From an uncultured Caulobacterales bacterium (lineage in GTDB: Bacteria; Pseudomonadota; Alphaproteobacteria; Caulobacterales; Caulobacteraceae): a stretch of DNA of 64,000 nt. The number at the start of each line of letters is the position of its first letter. The stretch's first letter is position 1. Under the pieces are notes generated by a model that was not told where the DNA came from, did no database searches, and saw nothing but the letters and a program-made list of their open reading frames with translations. Location of the stretch: assembly GCA_903837135.1 (NCBI GenBank), contig CAILTK010000051.1:1-64000 (forward strand), given 5' to 3'. Shown one piece after another: positions 28,360 to 36,755 of this stretch. The position numbers and the translations under genes are program-made.

Positions 28360-29325
28360 GTGGACGCCGCCCTGCCCGAATCCCTGAGCGCCAGACTTGA
28401 AACGCTGAGCGAAGGCCGGTCCGGCCGCGCCCTGGCCGAGAAGGCGCAGGCGATTTCCGCCCGCTACCGCGCCGGCGCGCCGTCGAGCCGGGTGATCGGC
28501 GACGCGGAGGACGCCCTCGCCTACGCCCTCACCCGCATGCCGGCGACCTACGCGGCCGCCACCGCCGCGCTTCACGCCCTGTCCATACGCGCCCCGGGCT
28601 TTCGTCCGAGGTCGCTGACCGACGCCGGCTGTGGACCCGGGACCGCCAGCTGGGCCGCCACGGCCCTGTTCGACGAGCTCGAGACCCTGGCGCTGATCGA
28701 CGGCGATCGGTTCCTGCTCGACCTCGCCGGCCGCCTCGCCCCGGACGCCGCCCGGACGGACCTGCGCCTGGCCGACCTCGCCCGGGCGGATCTCCCGGGC
28801 GCGGACCTCGTCGTCGCCAGCTATGTCCTGACCGAATTGCCCGACGCCGCGGCGCTCGATCTGGCCGCAAGGCTCTGGTCGGCCGCGGTCGGCGCCCTGG
28901 TGATCGTCGAGCCGGGCACGCCGCGGGGCTGGGCCGGGCTGATGGCCATCCGATCAATGTTGATCAACCTGGGCGCGGTGGTGGCGGCGCCCTGTCCGCA
29001 TCTAGCCCCCTGTCCGGTCACGGCGCCCGACTGGTGCCACTTCGTGCAGCGGCTTCCGCGATCGCGGGCGCACCGGTTGGGAAAGGGCGCGGACGCGCCG
29101 TTCGAAGACGAGAAGTTCGCCTACCTCGCCCTCGTTCGACCGGGAGTGACGCTCGCGCCCACCGCCCCCCGCGTGCTGGCGCCGCCGCTGCAGGACAAGG
29201 CGGCGATCTCGCTCAAGCTTTGCGAACCCACCGGCGCGGTCTCCCTCCGCCGGATCGGACGGCGCGACAAGGCGGCCTTTCGTTCGGTCCGCCGCGTGGG
29301 CTGGGGCGACCTTGTCGAGCCGTGA
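28360..29325 (+). CDS. Rsm22-type small-subunit methyltransferase-like protein
   Basis: 321-residue Rossmann protein with SAM-type DAGCGPGTASWAA (about 88-101) and ASYVLTELPD. Its homologues in mitochondria (Rsm22/METTL17) help assemble the small ribosomal subunit. A cysteine cluster, C212-x5-C218-x7-C226, plus C288, could bind an iron-sulfur cluster as in the mitochondrial protein. The start is GTG 28360, just after the unknown gene. DUF3297 and folP follow on the same strand. Confidence 0.87.
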   Translation: MDAALPESLSARLETLSEGRSGRALAEKAQAISARYRAGAPSSRVIGDAEDALAYALTRMPATYAAATAALHALSIRAPGFRPRSLTDAGCGPGTASWAATALFDELETLALIDGDRFLLDLAGRLAPDAARTDLRLADLARADLPGADLVVASYVLTELPDAAALDLAARLWSAAVGALVIVEPGTPRGWAGLMAIRSMLINLGAVVAAPCPHLAPCPVTAPDWCHFVQRLPRSRAHRLGKGADAPFEDEKFAYLALVRPGVTLAPTAPRVLAPPLQDKAAISLKLCEPTGAVSLRRIGRRDKAAFRSVRRVGWGDLVEP

Positions 29326-29381
29326 GATTCGTCCTGGCCGGGGTCTCGCCAAACTCCGACGGCGGACGTAAACAGCGCGCC

Positions 29382-29627
29382 ATGGCCGATACCCCTCCCG
29401 ACCGACTCTGCGTCAATCCCAACAGCCCGTTCTATGACGAAGCCCTGCTCGCGCGCGGCATCGGCATCCGCTTCAAGGGCGCGGAGAAGACCAATGTGGA
29501 AGAATACTGCGTCTCCGAGGGCTGGGTCCGGCTGGCGGTCGGCAGCACGCTGAACCGCAAGGGCGAGGCCATGACCGTCAAGCTGCAGGGGCCCGTCGAG
29601 CCCTATTTCCGCGACGCGGCGGACTGA
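29382..29627 (+). CDS. DUF3297 family protein
   Basis: 81-residue protein. Start MADTPPDRLCVNPNSPFYDEALLARG matches the small DUF3297 family, followed by GIGIRFKGAEKTNVEEYC, SEGWVRLA and a C-terminal KLQGPVEPYF. Function is unknown. It lies 56 bp after Rsm22 and 17 bp before folP, so it is probably in one transcript. Confidence 0.85.
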   Translation: MADTPPDRLCVNPNSPFYDEALLARGIGIRFKGAEKTNVEEYCVSEGWVRLAVGSTLNRKGEAMTVKLQGPVEPYFRDAAD

Positions 29628-29644
29628 ACCGAAACGGCCGGATC

Positions 29645-30478
29645 ATGGAGCCCGGGTCGATCAACCGCAACCGGCCCCGGGTGATGGGGATCGTCAATGT
29701 CACCCCGGACAGTTTCTCCGACGGCGGCCGCCACTTCGGCCCTGAGCGCGCCCTCGACCACGCCCGCGCGCTGATCGCCGCCGGCGCCGATGTGCTGGAC
29801 ATCGGCGGCGAGTCGACCCGGCCGGGCGCCGAGCCGGTCTCCGAACGCGAGGAGTTGCAGCGCGTCACGCCCTTGATCCGGGCGCTGGCCGCCGAAACCC
29901 GCGTTCCGATCTCGGTCGACACGATGAAGCCCGCCGTCGCCCGCGCCGCCGTGGCGGCCGGCGCGGGCCTGTGGAACGACGTGAACGCCCAGCGCGCGCC
30001 CGGCGCCGCCGACGCCGCCGCCGAGCTCGGCTGCGGGGTGATCCTGATGCACATGCGGGGCGAGCCGCGCACCATGCAGGACCACCCGGTCTACGCCGAC
30101 GTGCTGGCCGAAGTGGCGGACTTCCTGGCCGCGCGCGCCGAAGCGGCCATCGCGGCGGGGGTGGCGCGGAGCCGGATCTGGCTCGATCCGGGCGTCGGCT
30201 TCGGCAAGACGGCCGCGCACAACCTCGCCCTGATCGACGGTCTGCCGATCCTGGCGGCGCTCGGCTATCCCTTGCTGCTCGGCGCCAGCCGCAAGGGCTT
30301 CATCCGGGCGCTCGACCCCAGCGCCATCGACGCCGGCGACCGGCTCGGCGGCTCCCTCGCCGCAGCCCTGGCCGGCGCGGAGCGGGGCGCGTCCATGCTC
30401 CGCGTCCACGACGTCCGCGAGACGGTGCAGGCGCTGACGGTTTGGGAAGCGATCTCAGCGGGCGGCGGCCAGGCCTGA
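29645..30478 (+). CDS. folP: dihydropteroate synthase
   Basis: 277-residue TIM barrel joining p-aminobenzoate and DHPP in folate synthesis. The signatures are MGIVNVTPDSFSDGG, GGESTRPGAEPV, SVDTMKP, LMHMRGEPRTMQ, DPGVGFGKT and LGASRKGF. There are no obvious sulfonamide-resistance features. Its stop lies inside the terminator stem, which suggests the transcript ends with this gene. Confidence 0.96.
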   Translation: MEPGSINRNRPRVMGIVNVTPDSFSDGGRHFGPERALDHARALIAAGADVLDIGGESTRPGAEPVSEREELQRVTPLIRALAAETRVPISVDTMKPAVARAAVAAGAGLWNDVNAQRAPGAADAAAELGCGVILMHMRGEPRTMQDHPVYADVLAEVADFLAARAEAAIAAGVARSRIWLDPGVGFGKTAAHNLALIDGLPILAALGYPLLLGASRKGFIRALDPSAIDAGDRLGGSLAAALAGAERGASMLRVHDVRETVQALTVWEAISAGGGQA

Positions 30479-30488
30479 GATCGCTTTT
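30448..30488 (+). terminator. terminator overlapping the folP stop
   Basis: agcgatctcag (30448-30458) pairs exactly with ctgagatcgct (30475-30485), then tttt. The folP stop TGA is in the right arm. Confidence 0.85.
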
Positions 30489-30840
30489 GCCGATTGAGTA
30501 GGTTCGACCAAGAACCCCACGGACGGCGCGAACGCGGGGGCGGCCATCAAAGGATCAACCATTCTACCTGCGCCTTGGTCGCGTTTCCGAATTTCAATGC
30601 CGATCGCAGCCCGGTCGCGCGTAGCCGGTTGGGTTGGCCTCGAAGGCGGCGCCCTGAAGGGCGAACGCCGCCTCGGCGTATAAGATCGCTGGTTCGTGAG
30701 GTCCGTGGCGTTCGTGGTTCAAATCCAAGACCTCAGCTCGGCGGACGCCGCCAATGGCGGCGGCGGCGGGCGACGGCATTCCGGCCGGAAAGCCGCCGTT
30801 CGTAAACCAGGACAGTTGTTTTCGCCTTTCCAAGGCAAGG
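30489..30840. other. non-coding stretch of 352 bp
   Basis: No convincing gene. It holds one hairpin, aggcggcg (30644-30651) with cgccgcct (30666-30673), and a GC-rich repeat of gcc/ggc triplets at 30740-30765. A T-loop-like gttcaaatcc at about 30717 lacks the rest of a tRNA. Confidence 0.5.
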
Positions 30841-31869
30841 CTAGTCGCCCGCGCCGGCGATGGCCTTGTAAGTCTTCTCGCGGATCTCGTACTCGCGCTT
30901 GCGCTCGGGGGTGTCCCAGACGAACGGCTTGCCGGCCATGGCGTCCTCGACCGCGTCCAGGAACTCGTGCCAGCCGGCGAGGTAGTCGTGCGGGTCGTAG
31001 CCGGGCGGGAAGGTGTGGGTGAGGGTGAACAGGGTCGCGCCGTCGCCATACGCTTCGAGGTCGAACTCCAGGATCACGTCGTCGTTCGTGAACCAGGGTT
31101 CGCGCCAGATCATCGCCAGGTGATGACGCGCCGGGTCGATCTCGGTGATCGTCCCCTCCATCACGATCGGGGCCATGGCGAAGCGGATCCGGTAGGCGCC
31201 GCCGGCCCGCGGTTCGACCTCCACGTCGCCGAGCCAATCCTTCAGCTTCGCGGGCTCGACCAGCCAGGGCCAGACTTCCGCCGGCGGAGCGTGGATCACC
31301 CGCTTGAACCGCACCGCCGTCCGGCCGTCGGACAGCACGGAGCGCTGGCCATCGCGCACCGCTTCGGGGCCGAGCTCCGTCTCCAGCCGGTCGCGGAGTT
31401 GGCGCCAGCTCTCGCCCGGTTCGAAGGCCTTTTCGGCCAACCAGGCGTCGAGCCGCCCCATGATCATCGACCAGCCGGCGCCGTTGCGCGCGGCGTCGTC
31501 CCTGCGCCCGGTCGCCTGAGTGAGGGTCAGGACGCAGCCGTCGCCGTCCGGCTCCAGCGACCAGCGCACGGTGGTCAAGGGCGGCACGGTTTCGAACCAG
31601 GTGTGCTCGATCAGCCGCGGCGGATCCAGGGCGGTGACCCGGCCGACGCTCGGCATGTCGGAATCGCCGAAGGTGTAGGAGAAGCTCGACCCCACCGTCA
31701 GCGGCGCCGGATCGCCTTGCCAGACCACCCCCATCCAGGCGGCGATCCGCTCCGGGATCGACAGGGCGGCGAAGACCTTGTCCATCGGCTGCCGGAAGCG
31801 CTTGGAGAGGGTCAGCTCCATGCCGTGCGCAAGCGTGCGGTAGCGGGCGAGGATGCGATGGTCGAGCAC
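30841..31869 (-). CDS. tandem SRPBCC (AHSA1-type) domain protein
   Basis: 342-residue cytosolic protein with two AHSA1/START-like domains: about 17-150 (LSKRFRQPMDKVFAALSIPERIAAWMG) and about 183-325 (RVIHAPPAEVWPWLVEPAKLKDWLG). Each has the family helix-grip pattern; together they may bind hydrophobic ligands. It follows its ArsR regulator with 3 bp between genes. GTG 31869 is the first start; ATG 31821 begins right at the first domain and is an alternative. Confidence 0.88.
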   Translation of the reverse strand: MLDHRILARYRTLAHGMELTLSKRFRQPMDKVFAALSIPERIAAWMGVVWQGDPAPLTVGSSFSYTFGDSDMPSVGRVTALDPPRLIEHTWFETVPPLTTVRWSLEPDGDGCVLTLTQATGRRDDAARNGAGWSMIMGRLDAWLAEKAFEPGESWRQLRDRLETELGPEAVRDGQRSVLSDGRTAVRFKRVIHAPPAEVWPWLVEPAKLKDWLGDVEVEPRAGGAYRIRFAMAPIVMEGTITEIDPARHHLAMIWREPWFTNDDVILEFDLEAYGDGATLFTLTHTFPPGYDPHDYLAGWHEFLDAVEDAMAGKPFVWDTPERKREYEIREKTYKAIAGAGD

Positions 31870-31872
31870 GGT

Positions 31873-32178
31873 TCAGCTCTCCTGATCCAGGTGGCGTTCG
31901 AGCGCGTCCAGACGGTCGGTCCAGAACTCGCGGTACGGGGCCAGCCATCGGTCGAGGTCTTGCAGCGGGCCCGGCTCGAGCCGGTAGAAACGGCGCTGAG
32001 CGTCGGCGCGGACGCTGACCAGGCCGGCTTCGCGCATCAGGCGCAGGTGCTTGGACACCCCGGGCTGGCTGATCGGCAGGGCGGCGCAGAGGTCGCCCAC
32101 CGACCGTTCGCCTGTGCGTAGCAGGTCGAGAATGCGGCGTCGGCCCGGGTCGGCCAGGAGGGTAAAGGCGGCGTCCAT
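31873..32178 (-). CDS. ArsR-family transcriptional regulator
   Basis: 101-residue winged-helix protein. DPGRRRILDLLRTGERSVGDLC and ISQPGVSKHLRLMREAGLV form the helix-turn-helix. The metal-binding Cys pair of ArsR/SmtB is absent, matching the large group of ArsR genes paired with AHSA1/SRPBCC proteins. It probably represses this two-gene operon. Confidence 0.93.
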   Translation of the reverse strand: MDAAFTLLADPGRRRILDLLRTGERSVGDLCAALPISQPGVSKHLRLMREAGLVSVRADAQRRFYRLEPGPLQDLDRWLAPYREFWTDRLDALERHLDQES

Positions 32179-32183
32179 CCCTC

Positions 32184-32207
32184 GTATATTCTATCATGGT
32201 TATATAC
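32184..32207. promoter_or_regulatory. AT-rich inverted repeat, candidate ArsR operator
   Basis: gtatat (32184-32189) and atatac (32202-32207) are reverse complements separated by 12 bp. The stretch is 5-29 bp upstream of arsR and one of the few AT-rich runs in the region, so it likely covers the promoter. Confidence 0.5.
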
Positions 32208-32291
32208 CCGTCAAGCGATGTTCCTGCTCCGGCTTGCGGCGATGGCCGCACGCAGTCATGTCGGACGGCATGCGACGCGCCGGAGCCCAAC

Positions 32292-33098
32292 GTGAGTGAA
32301 CACCTCGGCCGCGTGCTGATCTTCGCCGGGTCGGACTCCGGCGGCGGCGCCGGCGTGCAGGCGGACGTCAAGACGGTGACCGCCCTCGGCGGCTACGCCT
32401 CGACCGCCGTCACCGCCATCACCGTGCAGAACACACTGGGGATCTCGGCCATCCATCCCCTGCCCGCGACCCTGGCAGCCGCCCAGGCGCGCGCGGTGCT
32501 GGACGATATCGGGACCGACGCGATCAAGACCGGCATGCTGGGCGACGCGGCCCTGATCGAGACCGTCGCCGCGGTGATCGCGGGCGCCGGCGTCCCGACG
32601 GTGATCGACCCGGTGATGGCGGCCAAGGGCGGCGTGGCCCTGCTCGAACCCTATGCGGTGCAGGCCCTGACCGACGCCCTCATCCCGCTCGCCACCCTGC
32701 TCACACCGAACGCGCCGGAGGCGGCCGCGCTGACCGGCCTCGCGGTCGAGACCACCGACGATCTCCGCCGCGCCGGGGCCTGGCTGATCGAGCGCGGCGC
32801 GGAGGCGGTGCTGATGAAGGGCGGCCATATCCCGGGCGAGCGGGTGATCGACCTGCTGATCACGCCGGTGTCGGAGACCCGCTTCGAGAGCGGGCGGATC
32901 GACACGCGCCACACCCACGGCACCGGCTGCACCCTGGCCTCGGCCTGCGCCGTCGGCCTGGCCCAGGGGCATACGCTGGAGCGGTCGGTGGCGCGGGCCC
33001 ACGCCTATGTGCAGGAGGCGATCCGCCGGGCCCCGGGTTTCGGCAAAGGTCACGGCCCGCTGGACCATGGCTGGACCTTGCGCGATAGGGAGCCATGA
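32292..33098 (+). CDS. thiD: hydroxymethylpyrimidine (phosphate) kinase
   Basis: 268-residue ribokinase-fold enzyme phosphorylating HMP and HMP-P in thiamine synthesis. Signatures: IFAGSDSGGGAGVQADVKT, DPVMAAKGG, LMKGGH and the anion hole HGTGCTLASA. GTG at 32292 is used as start; ATGs upstream do not fit the family N-terminus. Its stop overlaps the next gene by ATGA. No TPP riboswitch was seen. Confidence 0.95.
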   Translation: MSEHLGRVLIFAGSDSGGGAGVQADVKTVTALGGYASTAVTAITVQNTLGISAIHPLPATLAAAQARAVLDDIGTDAIKTGMLGDAALIETVAAVIAGAGVPTVIDPVMAAKGGVALLEPYAVQALTDALIPLATLLTPNAPEAAALTGLAVETTDDLRRAGAWLIERGAEAVLMKGGHIPGERVIDLLITPVSETRFESGRIDTRHTHGTGCTLASACAVGLAQGHTLERSVARAHAYVQEAIRRAPGFGKGHGPLDHGWTLRDREP

Positions 33099-33709
33099 CC
33101 GCCGACGCCCTGCCCGTTCCGAATCAGCCGCCCCTTCGCGACGCGGAGCTGGCCGAGCATCTGGCCATCTTGATCGCCGGCTCGCCGACCGTGATGCGGG
33201 TGCTGACCACCGTGCGGGAGCTGGGCTTGCCGGACTGGCGGCTGTTCTCCGGGGCGATCTACCAGACGGTCTGGAACGCCCTGACCGATCGCGATGCGGA
33301 CCACGGGATCAAGGATTACGACATCGGCTACTTCGATCCCGACACCGGCTGGGACGCGGAGGATCGGGTGATCAAGCGCGCCGCCGCCGCCTTCGACGCG
33401 CCCTTGTCCGGCAAGGTCGAGGTCCGCAACCAGGCGCGCGTGCACCTGTGGTTCGAAGAGAAGTTCGGCGAACCCTATCCGCCGGTCGCGTGCACCGACG
33501 ACGCCCTGACGCGGTTTGTCTGTCCGGCGTTCGCCGTCGGGGTTCGTCTGGAGGACGACGACGTCCTCACCGTCTCCGCGCCCTTCGGCCTCGGCGACCT
33601 CTTCACCATGCGCCTGCGCCGGAACCCGACCCGGATCATCTCGGACGCCGCTTTTGGCCGCGTCACCGGTTCGGCCAAGGCGCGCTGGCCGGAGCTGGAG
33701 ATCGTCTAG
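33095..33709 (+). CDS. nucleotidyltransferase-family protein (DUF925-like)
   Basis: 204-residue protein with DYDIGYFDPD as the nucleotidyltransferase-like acidic motif and RNQARVHLWFEEKFG in the centre. The family is common next to biosynthetic genes, and its function is unproven. It is coupled to thiD by ATGA. Its stop overlaps that of the convergent esterase (CTAG, 33706-33709). Confidence 0.82.
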   Translation: MTADALPVPNQPPLRDAELAEHLAILIAGSPTVMRVLTTVRELGLPDWRLFSGAIYQTVWNALTDRDADHGIKDYDIGYFDPDTGWDAEDRVIKRAAAAFDAPLSGKVEVRNQARVHLWFEEKFGEPYPPVACTDDALTRFVCPAFAVGVRLEDDDVLTVSAPFGLGDLFTMRLRRNPTRIISDAAFGRVTGSAKARWPELEIV

Positions 33710-34773
33710 TTCGGCAAGGCGAACGAGACCGCCCGTCCGAGCGCGGGCCAGACGGAGATCCCGTGGGACTGCTCGGGAAACACCACACAGTCCGCCACCT
33801 CGTATCCCCGCGCGCCTTTCAGCGCCTTCAGCCGCTGAACCAGCTCGCAGGCGTTGTCCACCATGCGGGACTTGGCGACTATCGCCTTAACTTCCTCGGC
33901 GTGGGCGGCGTACTCGGGCGGCAGTTTGGAGACCGTCCCTTCCAGCGCCCCCACGGTCACGATGACCCGCGGCCTGGCGGTTCCGGCGGTGATCGCCGCG
34001 TCGAACGCCGCCTCGCGCTGAAGCACCACCCGGTCCGCCCACCAGATCGACGGGCTGGCCGCGACGAAGGTGCGGAAGGCGGAGGGTTCGGTGAACAGGG
34101 CCTCGACCACGGCGAGGCCGCCGAGCGAGTGGCCGAACAGGGTCTGATCGTCCTTGTCCACCCGCGCCAGCGCCGCCACGCGCGGCTTGATGTCGACCTC
34201 GATGGTCTTGAGGAAGCCGTCGACGCCGCCGAAGTCCTCGGGCGACATGCGGACGCCCACCAGCTTCATCTGGCCCATGGTGGCCTCGTCCGCGGGCGGC
34301 GCCAGATCGTACTGGCGTTCCAGTCCCACGGCGACGTCGAAGGGATGTTGCTTGGCCATGGACGGCGGCAGAGGCCGGTGGCGCTTCAGGACCGCCTCGG
34401 CCCAGGCCGGGCTGCGCGGATAACCGACGCCGACCACCACCGCGTTCGGCGCGTTGCCGTTCATCCGGACCGCTCCGACCATGCTCGCGAAATAGCCGTC
34501 GCCATCCAGGACATAGATGACCGGATATCCCCCGGGCGGCGGCGGCGTGTCGGGGACCGACACGTCGATGGAGTAACCGTGTCCATTGACGCTCGAGACG
34601 AAGGCGATCCGCTTGGTATCCTCGAGACGGACGTCGCTCGGATGTCCCAGGCGAGCCGCCGCGCTGACTTCGGTCTTGTCCGAGGTCGCCGCCGAGGTGG
34701 CGGCCGGTGGCAGGACAGCCGCCAGCGCCGCCGCTGCGGCGAGGATCCCAGCCCGCATGATATGTCTTCCCAT
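33706..34773 (-). CDS. exported esterase (PF00756-type alpha/beta hydrolase)
   Basis: 355-residue hydrolase with signal peptide (MGRHIMRAGILAAAAALAAVL..., cleaved around SAA). YPVIYVLDGDGYF starts the fold, and the nucleophile Ser is in FGHSLGGLAV. FPEQSHGIS near the C-terminus gives the His. Related enzymes are enterobactin/feruloyl esterases, and a siderophore-ester role is possible but not shown. ATG 34773 and 34758 are both plausible. It is convergent with the nucleotidyltransferase. Confidence 0.88.
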   Translation of the reverse strand: MGRHIMRAGILAAAAALAAVLPPAATSAATSDKTEVSAAARLGHPSDVRLEDTKRIAFVSSVNGHGYSIDVSVPDTPPPPGGYPVIYVLDGDGYFASMVGAVRMNGNAPNAVVVGVGYPRSPAWAEAVLKRHRPLPPSMAKQHPFDVAVGLERQYDLAPPADEATMGQMKLVGVRMSPEDFGGVDGFLKTIEVDIKPRVAALARVDKDDQTLFGHSLGGLAVVEALFTEPSAFRTFVAASPSIWWADRVVLQREAAFDAAITAGTARPRVIVTVGALEGTVSKLPPEYAAHAEEVKAIVAKSRMVDNACELVQRLKALKGARGYEVADCVVFPEQSHGISVWPALGRAVSFALPN

Positions 34774-34886
34774 CGCCGTTCCCCGTGCCGCAGTCCATCC
34801 TTGAGTGGACGGTGAAGCGCCGGCGAAGGACGCCTGTGGCGACCGCCGACGATCTGCGGACCCCGGAATGACCATGCAGCGCCGAA

Positions 34887-34921
34887 TGAAGAAAGGGCCG
34901 GCGCGTCGCCGCGCCGGCCCT
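34887..34921 (-). terminator. terminator of the His-rich small gene
   Basis: agggccggcgcg (34894-34905) and cgcgccggccct (34910-34921) are perfect 12-bp arms. On the reverse strand the stem is followed by tttcttc. It lies 22 bp past the stop of the 46-residue gene. Confidence 0.85.
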
Positions 34922-34942
34922 CCAGTCAGGCTGCCGCCGGAA

Positions 34943-35083
34943 TCACCAGCAATGGCGATGGTGATGGCGGACGGTGCAACGCATGTGGTGATGGTGATGC
35001 CAGGGGCCGGCCGCGGCGATGCTGGGTGCGGCGATGGCGGCCAGGGCGGCGGTGGCGACCAGGGCGGCGAAGATGCTCTTCAT
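34943..35083 (-). CDS. 46-residue exported His-rich protein
   Basis: Tiny protein: signal peptide MKSIFAALVATAALAAIAAPS..., then a mature part of about 22 residues with two His clusters, HHHHH and RHHHRH, and two Cys. The composition suggests metal binding in the periplasm. It has its own strong terminator, supporting that it is expressed. ATG 35083 is preferred to ATG 35125 because it begins the signal peptide. Confidence 0.7.
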   Translation of the reverse strand: MKSIFAALVATAALAAIAAPSIAAAGPWHHHHHMRCTVRHHHRHCW

Positions 35084-35429
35084 GGGAGGTCTCTTTCGTG
35101 AGCGTTGCGGTGGAACGTTCTTCAATGACTGAAACGGCGCGCCGTTCCGGTCGCACGACCCGCGCGCCCCTCCGCGTCAAGTCGTCGCAGGCGATAAGGC
35201 GCGCGCCGCCTGGACGCGGCATGTCGCCAGTCCGGCAAATTGGTGAGGTGGCCACCCCTCGCGCCTGAGGTGAAGCGTCTCGCCAGCACGCTGACGCCCC
35301 GCCGCCCCGGCCCGCCGCGTCGGGCGGCGAGGGGCTCGGCGACCTTGCCCGTCCGTCCAAACCTTACAGCCGCAGCGGATTTCGTGGGTTGCATTGCAGC
35401 ACGAATTGCCGTTTCTCCGCGGCGGGCCA
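35084..35429. other. gap before the serC leader
   Basis: No supported gene. It contains the palindromes gaacgttc (35113-35120) and aacggcgcgccgtt (35133-35146), plausible promoter or operator elements for the His-rich gene. The rest is probably the serC promoter and 5' UTR. Confidence 0.4.
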
Positions 35430-35468
35430 CGCCCCCCCAACGGGGCGCCGCCCATCTGCAAGGATGGG
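35430..35468 (+). promoter_or_regulatory. structured serC leader (candidate serC RNA motif)
   Basis: Two consecutive hairpins just before serC: cgcccc/ggggcg (35430-35435 and 35442-35447), then cccatc/gatggg (35451-35456 and 35463-35468). The second hides the probable SD ggatgggag 7 nt before the ATG. A cis-regulatory serC motif is known upstream of serC in alphaproteobacteria; agreement in position is clear, but I cannot confirm the consensus. Confidence 0.5.
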
Positions 35469-35475
35469 AGACAAC

Positions 35476-36660
35476 ATGCAGACGACGCTATCGCCCGCCG
35501 CGGCGACCCGACCGGCTATGCGCCCCGCGCGGCCGGAATTCTCTTCCGGCCCGTGCGCCAAGCGCCCCGGCTGGAGCCCCCAAGCCCTGTCCAGCGCCGT
35601 GCTCGGCCGGTCGCACCGGTCCAAGCCCGGCAAGGCGCGCCTGCAGGAATGCATCGACCGCATGCGCGCGGTGCTGGAAGTTCCTGACAGCCATCTGATC
35701 GGCATCGTTCCCGGCTCCGACACCGGAGCTGTGGAAATGGCCATGTGGTCGATGCTGGGCGCCCGTCCGGTGCAGATCCTGGCGTTCGAGAGTTTCGGCA
35801 AGGACTGGGCGACCGACGCCCTGAAGCAGCTCAAACTCGCCGACTGCGAGGTGCTGGACGCCCCGTACGGCGCCCTGCCCGACCTGACCAAGGTGCGGCC
35901 CGACGCCGACCTGGTGTTCACCTGGAACGGCACCACCTCGGGCGTCCGCGTCCCCAACGCCGACTTCATCGCCGCCGATCGCGAAGGCATAACGATCTGC
36001 GACGCCACCTCGGCCTGTTTCGCCCAGCCGCTCGACTGGACCAAGCTCGATGTGGTCACCTTCTCCTGGCAGAAGGCGCTCGGCGGCGAGGCGGCGCACG
36101 GCGTGCTGATCCTCGGCCCCCGCGCCGTGCAGCGGCTGGAGAACCATACCCCCGCCTGGCCCATGCCCAAGCTGTTCCGCATGACCAAGGGCGGCAAGCT
36201 CAATGGCGAGATCTTCGAAGGCTCGACCATCAACACCCCCTCCATGCTGTGCGTGGAGGACGCCATCGACGCCCTGAAGTGGGCGGCCGACGCCGGCGGC
36301 CTCGCCGAGATGCGCCGCCGCGCCGACGCCAATCTGAAGGTGCTCGCCGACTGGGTCGGCCGCACGCCCTGGGTCGAGTTCCTGGCCCAGACCGCGGCCA
36401 TCCGCTCCAACACCTCGGTCTGCCTGAAGGTGGTCGATCCCAAGGTGCTCGCTCTGTCGCCCGAGGCCCAGGCGGACTTCTCCAAGAAGCTCGCCAGCCT
36501 GCTCGAGAAGGAGGGCGTCGCCCTCGACATCGGCGGCTATCGCGACGCCCCGCCCGGCCTGCGGATCTGGTGCGGCTCGACGGTGGACACCGCCGACGTC
36601 GACGCCCTGACGCCCTGGCTCGACTGGGCCTTCGTCACCGCTCGCGCCGCCCTCGCCTAG
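35476..36660 (+). CDS. serC: phosphoserine aminotransferase
   Basis: 394-residue PLP aminotransferase converting 3-phosphohydroxypyruvate to phosphoserine. The N-terminus [16 protein letters not shown] is of the alphaproteobacterial/archaeal type rather than E. coli. PLP Lys200 lies in [10 protein letters not shown], and [15 protein letters not shown] and RIWCGSTVD are conserved. It starts right after the structured leader and precedes serA, giving two consecutive steps of serine synthesis. Confidence 0.96.
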   Translation: MQTTLSPAAATRPAMRPARPEFSSGPCAKRPGWSPQALSSAVLGRSHRSKPGKARLQECIDRMRAVLEVPDSHLIGIVPGSDTGAVEMAMWSMLGARPVQILAFESFGKDWATDALKQLKLADCEVLDAPYGALPDLTKVRPDADLVFTWNGTTSGVRVPNADFIAADREGITICDATSACFAQPLDWTKLDVVTFSWQKALGGEAAHGVLILGPRAVQRLENHTPAWPMPKLFRMTKGGKLNGEIFEGSTINTPSMLCVEDAIDALKWAADAGGLAEMRRRADANLKVLADWVGRTPWVEFLAQTAAIRSNTSVCLKVVDPKVLALSPEAQADFSKKLASLLEKEGVALDIGGYRDAPPGLRIWCGSTVDTADVDALTPWLDWAFVTARAALA

Positions 36661-36755
36661 AGCCCTCGCCCCATCCCCTGGATGGCCGCCGCGCGATCCG
36701 CGCCCGCGCTCCGCCGCGGCGGCCGCCTCCCCATACCCTTTTCAGGACTGAACCC

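Noticed and set aside
30700-30735. tRNA-like T-loop (gttcaaatcc)
   Set aside because: T-stem has a mismatch and there is no acceptor, anticodon or CCA in place.
32179-32291. TPP riboswitch before thiD
   Set aside because: No CUGAGA or other conserved thi-box elements are visible, and the region is too short.
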